Origin: Prevotella sp. UBA2711
GTDB lineage: Bacteria > Bacteroidota > Bacteroidia > Bacteroidales > Bacteroidaceae
Reading direction: 5' to 3'
Length of the DNA: 64,000 bases
Assembly: GCA_002354095.1 (NCBI GenBank)
Contig: DEKX01000043.1
Location: 10,599 to 74,598, forward strand
The position numbers and the translations under genes are program-made. Of this stretch, positions 40,820 through 49,283 are shown piece after piece (within the stretch, counting starts at the first letter, position 1; every line of letters starts with the position of its first letter). The notes beneath the pieces are model-generated. The model had not been told where the DNA came from. It was given only the letters and a program-made list of their open reading frames with translations, and ran no database searches.

Positions 40820-43183
40820 ATGAAAAAAACATTGGTTCTGCTGGTGGTTCTTTTGACAGCCACTTTTGCTTTGCACGCCAGGCAACGTGATAATTTCGAC
40901 GCGGGATGGCGCTTCGTTTTGGGTGATTCTGCTCAGATGGCTAGTCTGACATACAATGACAGCCACTGGCGACTGCTTAATCTGCCACACGACTGGGCTA
41001 TAGAAGGCGATTTCCTTGCGTCTAATCCGTCAGGAGCGGGTGGGGGTGCCTTGCCTGGAGGTGTAGGCTGGTATCGTAAGCATTTTAAATTAGACTGCGA
41101 GGCAGTACCGGAAGACTGCTATTTCATCGAGTTTGATGGCGTTTACATGAATGCAACGGTCTATGTGAACGGGCAGAAGGTTGGTAACCGACCTTATGGC
41201 TATAGCTCTTTCGAATATGAAATCACTCCATATCTGCGACCTGGCGAGAACGTGATTGCTGTGCGTGTTGACAATAGCGATCAACCTAATTCCCGTTGGT
41301 ATTCAGGTTGTGGCATCTACCGCCATGTGTGGTTTACCCGGACTAACAAGACGCATGTGGAACATTGGGGAGTGTATGTCCAAACGGATGCCAAAACAGG
41401 CAAGGTTAAGGTTGATGTGGCTGTTCAAGGCACTGATTTCAAAGTGAAGAACACCATGTTTGATGCCGATGGCAAAGAGGTAGGACTGAAAGTGAAAAAG
41501 CCCCGTATGTGGTCTACGACTGATCCGTATATATATAAGGTAAGAACCCAAGTATTGCAAAAGGGAAAAGTGGTTGATGAGGTTTGGACTAATACCGGCT
41601 TCCGTGACTTCCGTTTCGATGCGCAAACGGGATTTTGGCTGAATGGAAAAAATATGAAACTGAATGGCGTTTGTGAACACCATGACTTTGGCTGTTTAGG
41701 TGCTGTTATCAACGAGGATGCCATGCATCGCAAACTCTCAAAGCTGAAGGCGATGGGAGTCAATGCCATCCGTTCCAGTCATAATCCTCCAGCCCCTGAG
41801 TTGCTGAATATGTGCGACACCATGGGTCTTATTGTTATGGACGAGTCGTTCGATATGTGGCGCCGTCGCAAGACTCAGAACGACTATGCCCGTTTCTTCG
41901 ACGAGTGGCATGAGCGTGATTTGAGCGATTTGATACTGCGCGACCGTAACCACCCCAGTATCTTGATGTGGTCTATCGGCAATGAGGTATTGGAACAGTG
42001 GTCCAGTGCGGATGCTGATACACTGACTCTGGAGCAGGCTAATCTCATACTGAATGCAGGTCACGATGCTTCTACACTGGCAAAGGACGGTGAGATGAGT
42101 GTGCAGACCCTGTTGGCAGAGCATCTTGCTGATATCGTGCATCGCTACGATATCACGCGTCCTATCACGGCAGGCTGTAATGAGCCCTCACCAGGCAACC
42201 ATTTGTTCAAAGGCAAAGCGCTTGACATCATCGGTTTTAACTATCATCATGAATGGATCAAGGATGTTCCGAAGAACTTCCCCAATCGTCCTTTCATCAT
42301 GACGGAAAGTGTCAGCGCACTGCAAACTACAGGGTTCTACAAGATGCCCTCTGACCAGATTTACAAGGCTCCGCAGGAGTGGTGGCTGCCCTACACAGAC
42401 CCTTCAATGATGTGTTCGGCTTATGACAATATGCATGCTTCGTGGTCAACTACTCATGAACAGAATTGGGATGCGGTGAAGCATACACCATATTGTGGCG
42501 GACAGTTTATCTGGACAGGATTCGACTATATCGGCGAACCGACACCATACGGATTCCCTGCCCGTAGCAGCTATTTCGGTATTATCGACTTGGCAGGCCA
42601 GCCCAAGGATGTCTATTACATGTATCAGAGCGAATGGACTGAAAAACCGGTACTCCACCTTTTCCCGCACTGGAATTGGTTGGATGGACAGGAAATAGAT
42701 ATGTGGTGTTATTATAACCAAGCCGATGAGGTGGAACTCTTCATCAACGGCAAATCACAAGGCGTGCGTGCCAAAAAGGACAGTCATCAGTATCATGTAA
42801 TGTGGCGTGTCAAGTTTGAGCCCGGTGAAGTGAAGGCAGTGGCTCGCAAAGATGGAAAAATTGTGCGCGAACAGGTAATCAAAACAGCAGGCCAGCCCGA
42901 ACGTATCCAACTGTCTGTGGACTATCAGGGTAAGAACACTACATGGGTGAAAGCCACCGTTGTGGATAAAGATGGCAACCGATGTCCTTGGGCTGAGAAT
43001 CAGGTGTTCTTTGACACCGATGCTACTATCATCGGTGTGGACAATGGAAGTCAGTTCTCCATGGAGCGCTTCAAGGATGATAAGCGTAAGGCATTCTTCG
43101 GGCGTTGTTTCGTAGTTCTTAACGGTCATGGTACTTTGACCGCTAAAGCAATAGGATTGAAATCAAATACTATCAAACTATGA
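40820..43183 (+). CDS. GH2 beta-galactosidase-like enzyme
   Basis: The 787-residue secreted protein has a signal peptide (residues 1-20), a sugar-binding N-domain (LPHDWAIEGDF, GVGWYRKHF), an Ig-like middle domain, the catalytic barrel and C-terminal domains of the DUF4982 type. Catalytic Glu: acid/base E389 in WSIGNE and nucleophile E496 in MTES. GH2 members are beta-galactosidases, beta-mannosidases or beta-glucuronidases; the RSSHNPPAPE loop favours galactosidase. In xyloglucan loci a GH2 removes galactose before GH31 alpha-xylosidases act, which fits the neighbours. Its end overlaps the next GH31 start by four bases. Confidence 0.88.
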   Translation: MKKTLVLLVVLLTATFALHARQRDNFDAGWRFVLGDSAQMASLTYNDSHWRLLNLPHDWAIEGDFLASNPSGAGGGALPGGVGWYRKHFKLDCEAVPEDCYFIEFDGVYMNATVYVNGQKVGNRPYGYSSFEYEITPYLRPGENVIAVRVDNSDQPNSRWYSGCGIYRHVWFTRTNKTHVEHWGVYVQTDAKTGKVKVDVAVQGTDFKVKNTMFDADGKEVGLKVKKPRMWSTTDPYIYKVRTQVLQKGKVVDEVWTNTGFRDFRFDAQTGFWLNGKNMKLNGVCEHHDFGCLGAVINEDAMHRKLSKLKAMGVNAIRSSHNPPAPELLNMCDTMGLIVMDESFDMWRRRKTQNDYARFFDEWHERDLSDLILRDRNHPSILMWSIGNEVLEQWSSADADTLTLEQANLILNAGHDASTLAKDGEMSVQTLLAEHLADIVHRYDITRPITAGCNEPSPGNHLFKGKALDIIGFNYHHEWIKDVPKNFPNRPFIMTESVSALQTTGFYKMPSDQIYKAPQEWWLPYTDPSMMCSAYDNMHASWSTTHEQNWDAVKHTPYCGGQFIWTGFDYIGEPTPYGFPARSSYFGIIDLAGQPKDVYYMYQSEWTEKPVLHLFPHWNWLDGQEIDMWCYYNQADEVELFINGKSQGVRAKKDSHQYHVMWRVKFEPGEVKAVARKDGKIVREQVIKTAGQPERIQLSVDYQGKNTTWVKATVVDKDGNRCPWAENQVFFDTDATIIGVDNGSQFSMERFKDDKRKAFFGRCFVVLNGHGTLTAKAIGLKSNTIKL

Positions 43184-45495
43184 GAAAGTTTTTCTATATT
43201 TTAGGATTCATGGGCTTCTCGCTGTGTGCTGAGGCTCAGTTGCAAACTTCTGCAGGAATCCAGTACCTCCAGTGTATGCCTAAAGACCAATCGGCAGATT
43301 TCTCTGACTTGAGTAACACCTATTTTCTGGCTGATTCGTTGGTGTCGTTTGATGCAGCGAAAGGTGAGGGTAAACTGAATTGGAAGCGTTATCGCTTGTC
43401 TCCGCGTCAGGCTTTCAACCTCAATGGCTACTGGCCTGTGCGGATGCATACCCTTGACTTCCCCGACACTGAATACGATAATGACCCCAATCTTTCTTTT
43501 AAGATTGATTTTGTGAGTCCCCGCTGTGTACGAATCCGTTTGGCTACTTCGCCTATTGAGGCCCCGCGTAAGGACAGCGAAAGTATCATGCTGGCAGGGG
43601 CAGTGCCTTCGTCTTCTGCGTGGCGGTTGGTTAGCAACAATAATATTGTTGCATACAAGACTGAATATGGCTCCATTGAGATACGGAAATATCCGTGGCG
43701 TATTGTGCTGAAGGATAAGAACGGGAAAATCATGACGCAGACCCGTCACCTCATTGATAATGACTCCTCACAGGTAAAACTGCTTCCCTTCTCATTTATC
43801 AAGCGTGGTTCCGACAACTCGCGCAGCATCAATCCCGTGCTGACCATCGCTCCCGGTGAGCGCATCTATGGTTGTGGTGAATCCTTCGGTGCTTTGAATA
43901 AAGTGGGGCAGAAGGTGCAAATCATGGTTACCGACCCTCAGGGACCTGAGACCGACGGACAGTACAAGCCCGTTCCGTTCTTCTTCTCGAACCGTGGCTA
44001 TGGTGTGTTCCTGCATACCTCAGCCCCCATCACCGCCGATTTCGGTGCATCTTATATCGGAGCAGACAGGTTGTTCATGGCTGATGAGCAGTTGGATATG
44101 TTCGTCTTCTTTGGCGAACCAAAAGATATCCTCAACGAATATACCAACATCACGGGCAAGTCGCCCATGTTGCCCCTTTGGACATTCGGCACATGGATGA
44201 GTCGCATTACGTATTTCTCGCAGGAGGAAGGTCTTGAGATAGCCAAGCAACTTCGTCAGCACAAGATTCCAAGTGATGTCATTCATTTCGATACTGGATG
44301 GTTCGGAGTTGACTGGCAGTGCGACTACGAGTTTGCCAAGGATCGCTTCAAAGACCCCAAGGGCATGCTCGACCAGTTGAAGCGCGACGGCTTCCACACC
44401 TGTCTGTGGCAGTTGCCTTACTTCACTCCCAAGAACCGCTTCTTCCGTGAGATTGTTGACGGAGGTATGGCTGTTAAGAATGCAGCAGGCAGTCTGCCCT
44501 ACGAGGATGCAGTACTCGACTTCACCAACCCGAAGACCGTCAGTTGGTATCAGTCGAAGATTGAAGGACTCATGAAGTTAGGCGTTGCCACCATCAAGTG
44601 CGACTTCGGCGAAGCAGCCCCGTACGATGGTTTCTACCATAACGGACGTGGCGGACTCTATGAACATAACCTTTATCCCGTTCGTTACAACAAAGCCCTT
44701 TGGGAGCAGGTAGAGCGCTCGCATCCAGGCGAGGGTGTTATCTGGGCTCGCAGTGCATGGGCTGGTTCGCAGCGTTATGCCCTCCATTGGGGTGGCGATG
44801 CAGCTACCACCAATACAGGTATGCTGGGCGACCTCCGTGGCGGGTTGTCATTCGGACTCAGCGGTTTCTCTTTCTGGAGTCACGACATGGGTGGTTTCGT
44901 GACGGCATCGCCCGAAGATATCTATCGCCGTTGGCTGCCCTTTGGCTTCCTGTCGAGCCATACGCGTGCTCATGGAGCACCTCCCACCGAGCCATGGCTT
45001 ATCAGCGAGAGTTTTACCAAAGCCTTCCGTCAGGCTGCCGAGATGAAATATAAGCTCATGCCATACGTCTATGCACAGGCTAAGGACTGCACCGAGCGCG
45101 GACTGCCGATGGTACGTGCCTTGTTGGTGGAATTCCCCGACGATCCAGGTGCATGGCTCGTAGAGGACGAGTATATGTTCGGCTCCCAGATACTTGTTGC
45201 CCCCTTGTTGGAGAGTGGCAACAGCCGCACCTGTTATCTGCCTCGTGGCAAGTGGATTGACTATCAGAGCGGCAAGGTCTATGAGGGTGGCTACCAGACC
45301 ATTGAGGTGGGCGAGATTCCAGCAGTCATTTTGGTTCGTGATGGTTCACTGATTCCTCATGCACCTCTTGCCCAGCGCACCGACCAGATTCAGTGGGATA
45401 AGGTGGAACTGAAGCCTTATAAGGCAGATGCCAAGAAGTGTCAGGGACTGCTTTTCAAGCCTGGCGACTCAGCTCTGCAACACATTGAACAGTAA
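43180..45495 (+). CDS. GH31 alpha-xylosidase-like (YicI type)
   Basis: The 771-residue protein has a signal peptide (residues 1-19), an N-terminal beta domain and a GH31 barrel. The nucleophile is D475 in IKCDFGEA and the acid/base D540 in HWGGDAA. The aromatic/hydrophobic lid (HFDTGWFGVDWQCDYEF) and the KCDFGE nucleophile loop are YicI-like and typical of alpha-xylosidases. It is thought to remove alpha-1,6-xylose from oligosaccharides. It overlaps GH2 by four bases (ATGA) and ends the operon at a bidirectional terminator. Confidence 0.9.
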   Translation: MRKFFYILGFMGFSLCAEAQLQTSAGIQYLQCMPKDQSADFSDLSNTYFLADSLVSFDAAKGEGKLNWKRYRLSPRQAFNLNGYWPVRMHTLDFPDTEYDNDPNLSFKIDFVSPRCVRIRLATSPIEAPRKDSESIMLAGAVPSSSAWRLVSNNNIVAYKTEYGSIEIRKYPWRIVLKDKNGKIMTQTRHLIDNDSSQVKLLPFSFIKRGSDNSRSINPVLTIAPGERIYGCGESFGALNKVGQKVQIMVTDPQGPETDGQYKPVPFFFSNRGYGVFLHTSAPITADFGASYIGADRLFMADEQLDMFVFFGEPKDILNEYTNITGKSPMLPLWTFGTWMSRITYFSQEEGLEIAKQLRQHKIPSDVIHFDTGWFGVDWQCDYEFAKDRFKDPKGMLDQLKRDGFHTCLWQLPYFTPKNRFFREIVDGGMAVKNAAGSLPYEDAVLDFTNPKTVSWYQSKIEGLMKLGVATIKCDFGEAAPYDGFYHNGRGGLYEHNLYPVRYNKALWEQVERSHPGEGVIWARSAWAGSQRYALHWGGDAATTNTGMLGDLRGGLSFGLSGFSFWSHDMGGFVTASPEDIYRRWLPFGFLSSHTRAHGAPPTEPWLISESFTKAFRQAAEMKYKLMPYVYAQAKDCTERGLPMVRALLVEFPDDPGAWLVEDEYMFGSQILVAPLLESGNSRTCYLPRGKWIDYQSGKVYEGGYQTIEVGEIPAVILVRDGSLIPHAPLAQRTDQIQWDKVELKPYKADAKKCQGLLFKPGDSALQHIEQ

Positions 45496-45504
45496 AAATG
45501 ACCA

Positions 45505-45538
45505 AACAAATGCCCACCGTTTCGAGTGGGCATTTGTT
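45505..45538. terminator. bidirectional terminator between convergent operons
   Basis: AACAAATGCCCAC (45505-45517) and GTGGGCATTTGTT (45526-45538) form a perfect 13-bp stem with an 8-base loop. It sits 9 bases after the GH31 stop and 2 bases after the end of the transporter gene on the other strand, so it can serve both. Confidence 0.8.
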
Positions 45539-45540
45539 GT

Positions 45541-47061
45541 TTATTCATAACACTTGAAGATGCTATCTACCGTTTTCTGATCCATCTTCTTCGTGAATAG
45601 GCTGACTATCCATACCACAGGGAAACCGCCCACCATGGCGATGGCTCCGCAGTTGATGGGGTTAATAGGATTGCCCAAAAGCATGTTAATAACGGTAAGC
45701 CCTACACCCCAGATGAAGCAAGCCCATACGCTGACCGTTGTTACACCGCGCCAGTAGAGTCCCAACATGAAAGGAGCGAGGAACGCACCGGCAAGGGCAC
45801 CCCACGAAATACCCATCAGCTGGGCGATAAAGGTGGGAGGATTCAGGGCGATGAGCAGTGAAATGGCAATGAAGAACATGATGAGTACGCGCATCACCAC
45901 CACTTTACGGCGTTCTATTTTCTCAGCAACGATATCGTCAATCGTACCTTCTTCCACCTCGCCTGGCAATGATTTCTTGTCGCGATATATCAGGTCGAGT
46001 GTCATGGTAGAACTGGAAGTAAGTACCAATGATGCCAGTGTTGACATGGACGCTGAAAGAACCAGCAGTACTACCAACGCTATCAATACATCGGGCAATG
46101 TCACCAGCATGGCAGGTACTATCGAGTCGAAGGCTATTTTGCCATTGGCACCTATAACAGGCTCGTACAGTCGTCCGAATCCGCCGAGGAAATAGCATCC
46201 GCCAGCTACGATAAAGGCAAAGATGGTCGAGATAACGGTGCCGCGCTTAATGGCACTCTCGTCGGTAATTGAATAGAACTTACCCACCATCTGGGGCAGT
46301 CCCATCGTGCCCAGTGAAGTCAGTATGACTACACCCAGCAATCCCCAGGGATCAGGACCGAACCATGACGCGAAGCCGCCATTCACAGCAGGGTCGGCAT
46401 CGGAGGGAATCTGTGCCAATTTATCAACGGCAGCAGCAAAACCGCCTTGTGCATTCAGCACTGCAAGAATAACAGCCGTAATACCAAAGAGCATGATAAT
46501 ACCCTGGATGAAGTCGTTCATCGCCGTGGCTTTATAACCACCGATGATGACGTAGATGGCAGTCAGAATCGACATGATAATGACACAGTATTCATAGGGG
46601 ATGTCGAAACCCATCTCGAACAATCGCGATATGCCACTGTAAACGCCCGCCGTATAGGGAATCAGGAAAACGAAAGCGATAACGGAAGCTACCACGCGCA
46701 GCCCTTGATCATTAAAACGTGTTCCAAAGAAATCCGGCATGGTGCGCGACTCAATGTGCTGCGTCATCAGTTTCGTGCGGCGTCCAAGGATGAGCCACGC
46801 CAGCAACGAACCGATAACGGCATTTCCTACTCCAATCCATGTGGAGGAAAGGCCGTAACGCCATCCGAACTGTCCGGCATAGCCCACGAAGACCACTGCC
46901 GAGAAATAACTCGTACCATAGGCAAAGGCTGTCAGCCATGGACCAACAGCACGACCGCCCAGAACGAAACCATCTACACTGCTTGCCTGTTTGCGTGAAT
47001 AGACGCCCACGCCTATCATCACGGCAAAAAAGATGATAGTCAGAAGTATCTTGATAATCAT
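45541..47061 (-). CDS. sodium:solute symporter (SSS family)
   Basis: The 506-residue inner-membrane protein has about 13 transmembrane helices. SSS-family marks include VDGFVLGGRAVGPWLTAFAYG, GTSYFSAVVFVGYAGQFGWRYG, VIIGGYKATAMNDFIQG (near the classic signature) and TLASLVLTSSSTMTLDLI. The family takes up sugars, amino acids or ions with Na+. The substrate cannot be read. It is the last gene of a transcript with the porin (9-base gap) and the MBL hydrolase, so the set may import and process one solute. Confidence 0.85.
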   Translation of the reverse strand: MIIKILLTIIFFAVMIGVGVYSRKQASSVDGFVLGGRAVGPWLTAFAYGTSYFSAVVFVGYAGQFGWRYGLSSTWIGVGNAVIGSLLAWLILGRRTKLMTQHIESRTMPDFFGTRFNDQGLRVVASVIAFVFLIPYTAGVYSGISRLFEMGFDIPYEYCVIIMSILTAIYVIIGGYKATAMNDFIQGIIMLFGITAVILAVLNAQGGFAAAVDKLAQIPSDADPAVNGGFASWFGPDPWGLLGVVILTSLGTMGLPQMVGKFYSITDESAIKRGTVISTIFAFIVAGGCYFLGGFGRLYEPVIGANGKIAFDSIVPAMLVTLPDVLIALVVLLVLSASMSTLASLVLTSSSTMTLDLIYRDKKSLPGEVEEGTIDDIVAEKIERRKVVVMRVLIMFFIAISLLIALNPPTFIAQLMGISWGALAGAFLAPFMLGLYWRGVTTVSVWACFIWGVGLTVINMLLGNPINPINCGAIAMVGGFPVVWIVSLFTKKMDQKTVDSIFKCYE

Positions 47062-47070
47062 AACGATATA

Positions 47071-48159
47071 TTATTTTTTCTTTTTGGAATAATCGAGGCG
47101 AACCTGCATCTGTGCCATGATTTGGTTGCAGGCGCCATGGGTGAAGGTGCCGTTCAATACATAAGCACTCTTGTAAACATACTGCACTTGGAAGCGGCAC
47201 TTCTTGAAGAACCAGTATTGCAAACCGGCTATTACCTTGTGCTGATCCATATGCTGGCTGGTGTTGAAATTGAAGAAGTCGTACGACCCTACAAACTCCA
47301 GACTTTTATACAGGGGAATGGAACCTGTAATGTATCCACCACGACTGGTGGCACTTCCGTCCTTTCCCTCCAGATACTCTCCGTGCAGATTGAAATCTTT
47401 CGACTTATAGTCAAAACCTAAAGTCCAGCGGTTACGTTTATAGTTGTCACCCTCTTTGATGTCAGGATTATAAGGCGAGTTGGCAATGGCATGTCCACGT
47501 CCTATCTGTCCTGTAGCCACGAGGTTGAGTCCTTTTACGGGGCGGTATTCCAGTCGCCCGATGAAGTCCTTCTCCCTGTTGCCGTCTTTCTTGTTGATAC
47601 CCTGTCCGTTCATGACCTGTGCTTCATAACGGAATTTACCGTCATTGGTCTCACCGTAGAGGGAGAGTCCCAAGTCACGTCCATACTGCACCCCCATCAG
47701 CGGGTCGCTGCCACATCCCGTCAGGAAGGTAACACCCTCTGAATAGACGTCAATAGCCTCCATGGAAGTAGGGGATAGGGGATTTTCAAGAGATACGCCG
47801 TTCTTAAACTGTCCAAGGCGAACGGTCAAGGCTTTATTGTTGGTAATGCGAAAATCAGTGTAATACTCCTGTACGACGCTTGAAAAGTCGTGCATAAACA
47901 GAAACGACCATCTGTCGGTAATTTGGGCATTAGCCCAGAAAAGAATACGTTTGAGCTCAAAGGTTCCTTTGTCGTCACCATTTTGGTGAGTGTAGTTGAA
48001 GCCTCCCTGTGCATATCCATGCAGTTCGATACGGTCGGAAGCGTCTTTCAACCAGTCTGTCACCTCCTTCTGATCCTCACGTTGCCCCATGGCAGCAGTA
48101 CTGCTGAAAGCAGCGAGGGCTACGGCTAATAAAGCCTCCTTAAAGAATTGTTTTCTCAT
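47071..48159 (-). CDS. porin-like outer membrane protein
   Basis: The 362-residue protein has a signal peptide (residues 1-25, ending TAAMGQ) and a beta-barrel typical of the OprO/OprP-like porin family: ELHGYAQGGFNYTH, FLFMHDFSSVVQEYYTDFRI, RLGQFKNGVSLENPLSP, KGLNLVATGQIGRGHA, and alternating aromatic strands to the end. The C-terminal strand is basic (DYSKKKK), unlike the usual aromatic final residue. It likely forms a diffusion channel. It sits between the hydrolase (41-base gap) and the SSS transporter in the same operon. Confidence 0.82.
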   Translation of the reverse strand: MRKQFFKEALLAVALAAFSSTAAMGQREDQKEVTDWLKDASDRIELHGYAQGGFNYTHQNGDDKGTFELKRILFWANAQITDRWSFLFMHDFSSVVQEYYTDFRITNNKALTVRLGQFKNGVSLENPLSPTSMEAIDVYSEGVTFLTGCGSDPLMGVQYGRDLGLSLYGETNDGKFRYEAQVMNGQGINKKDGNREKDFIGRLEYRPVKGLNLVATGQIGRGHAIANSPYNPDIKEGDNYKRNRWTLGFDYKSKDFNLHGEYLEGKDGSATSRGGYITGSIPLYKSLEFVGSYDFFNFNTSQHMDQHKVIAGLQYWFFKKCRFQVQYVYKSAYVLNGTFTHGACNQIMAQMQVRLDYSKKKK

Positions 48160-48200
48160 CTTGTTTAATTTTTAATTGGTAAATAATTAATATTTCGAAA

Positions 48201-48932
48201 TTATTTATAATTCCTAATACGGACATCAATACCGCTTCCAGCCAAAAACATAGTGACTTTGCGGATGGGAGTGTCGTTATAGTGATAGGGGAACAGCACC
48301 TTCGGCTTGATGACTTTGGCTGCTTTTACCAACTGTTCTGGTGTCATGGTGTATGGCTGGTTGCATGGCAGGAAGGCAATGTCAATATCCTTCAGTTCAG
48401 CCATCTCAGGAATGTCTTCCGTATCTCCTGCTACATAGATACGCAGGTCTTCGATGGTCAGAATATAGCCGTTGTCACGTCCTTTGGGATGGAATTTCTC
48501 ACGTCCAGGAGTTGTATTATATGCTGGCACTGCCTCTACGGTAATATCATCACACACTTCAGCTTTGTCTCCATTGCTCATGGCATAGCCACTACCCCAT
48601 TGCGCATATACATTATTATTAGTATAGACAACCGTGTAGTTCCTTCTGAGTTCCGTCAAAGCCATGGAATCAAAATGGTCAAAATGCTCATGCGTTACGA
48701 AGATATAGTTGGCCTTGGGCCATGAGGTGAAATCAGTCTGTGGCTCCAGGCGAGTCACGGGGTCGAAGTAAATCACCTTTCCGTCATATTCCATCATGAT
48801 ACTGGCATGCTTGATACATGTGATTTTCAGTGTTTTACCCGATGCCGTTTTGAAGGTATCCGTCTCGCGTTGTTGTGCCCAGCACCCAATAGCGAAGCAC
48901 ATGATAAGTGTTATAAGATTTAGTTTTTTCAT
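48201..48932 (-). CDS. secreted MBL-fold metal-dependent hydrolase
   Basis: The 243-residue protein has a signal peptide (residues 1-19, ending CWAQ), then a metallo-beta-lactamase fold with FVTHEHFDHFDSM (metal-ligand HxHxDH motif), a second metal-site region VAGDTEDIPEM and the C-terminal FPYHYNDTP. It resembles UlaG-like lactonase/hydrolases more than beta-lactamases. The substrate is unknown. It begins the operon with porin and SSS transporter. A LacI-type operator and a TAACTTTG box lie upstream on the minus strand. Confidence 0.85.
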   Translation of the reverse strand: MKKLNLITLIMCFAIGCWAQQRETDTFKTASGKTLKITCIKHASIMMEYDGKVIYFDPVTRLEPQTDFTSWPKANYIFVTHEHFDHFDSMALTELRRNYTVVYTNNNVYAQWGSGYAMSNGDKAEVCDDITVEAVPAYNTTPGREKFHPKGRDNGYILTIEDLRIYVAGDTEDIPEMAELKDIDIAFLPCNQPYTMTPEQLVKAAKVIKPKVLFPYHYNDTPIRKVTMFLAGSGIDVRIRNYK

Positions 48933-48964
48933 TGCTTAAAAGTTTTGTACTTTTGATTCGGCGA

Positions 48965-48972
48965 CAAAGTTA
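48965..48972 (-). promoter_or_regulatory. -7 box of the MBL-porin-transporter operon
   Basis: The minus strand reads TAACTTTG, 33 bases before the start codon. The expected -33 position falls at the LacI-type operator, and no TTG is found there, which suggests regulated rather than constitutive use. Confidence 0.5.
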
Positions 48973-48991
48973 TGAAAAAAAGCGCAAACTT

Positions 48992-49003
48992 GTAAACGTT
49001 TAC
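48992..49003. promoter_or_regulatory. LacI-type operator upstream of the MBL operon
   Basis: GTAAACGTTTAC is a perfect 12-bp palindrome; with flanks TT and GCAAG it closely matches the site at 27782-27795 (GTAAACGTTT shared). It lies about 20 bases upstream of the -7 box on the minus strand. Confidence 0.65.
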
Positions 49004-49025
49004 GCAAGAAATTTGTCATAAAATG

Positions 49026-49056
49026 GTTCAATGTACTCTTCTTTTTTGTACTTTTG
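49026..49056 (+). promoter_or_regulatory. promoter of a short leader or small RNA
   Basis: TTC (49026-49028, one base off TTG), 20 bases, TACTTTTG (49049-49056), on the plus strand. It would start a transcript near 49063. Confidence 0.5.
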
Positions 49057-49062
49057 TCTCCC

Positions 49063-49156
49063 GAAAACAAAAAGAAGCAATTTGCAAGAGATATAATAAC
49101 AAACAACTACTAATTCAAATCGGAGATGGGGCCATGCGTGATACGTGGCCCTTTCT
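49063..49156 (+). ncRNA. candidate small RNA or attenuated leader of the FHA operon
   Basis: An A-rich stretch without reading frame follows the promoter at 49026-49056 and ends at the stem GGGCCATG/CGTGGCCC (49129-49151), followed by CTTTCT. It could be an independent RNA of about 95 bases or the terminated leader of the downstream operon. Confidence 0.35.
49129..49151 (+). terminator. hairpin upstream of the FHA operon
   Basis: GGGCCATG (49129-49136) pairs with CGTGGCCC (49144-49151), one G-T wobble, loop of 7. Only a short U-rich tail follows, so termination may be partial. Confidence 0.45.
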
Positions 49157-49234
49157 ACTTGTTAATAAATCTAAAACAATATTATATAATATGTAAAATT
49201 CAAGGCGATAGGGTAGAATATAGCAACTATTTGT

Positions 49235-49242
49235 TATCTTTG
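49235..49242 (+). promoter_or_regulatory. -7 box of the FHA/kinase operon
   Basis: TATCTTTG, 41 bases before the first FHA gene. The -33 position has no clear TTG. Confidence 0.45.
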
Positions 49243-49283
49243 TGTGACATAATTATAGATTAAATAACCAATAACTGTAAAAT

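Larger units (their letters stand above)
48933..49283. other. regulatory intergenic region between the MBL and FHA operons
   Basis: No protein gene was seen. It holds a minus-strand -7 box (48965-48972), a LacI-type operator (48992-49003), a plus-strand promoter (49026-49056), a hairpin (49129-49151) and a second plus-strand -7 box (49235-49242) for the FHA operon. Confidence 0.7.
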
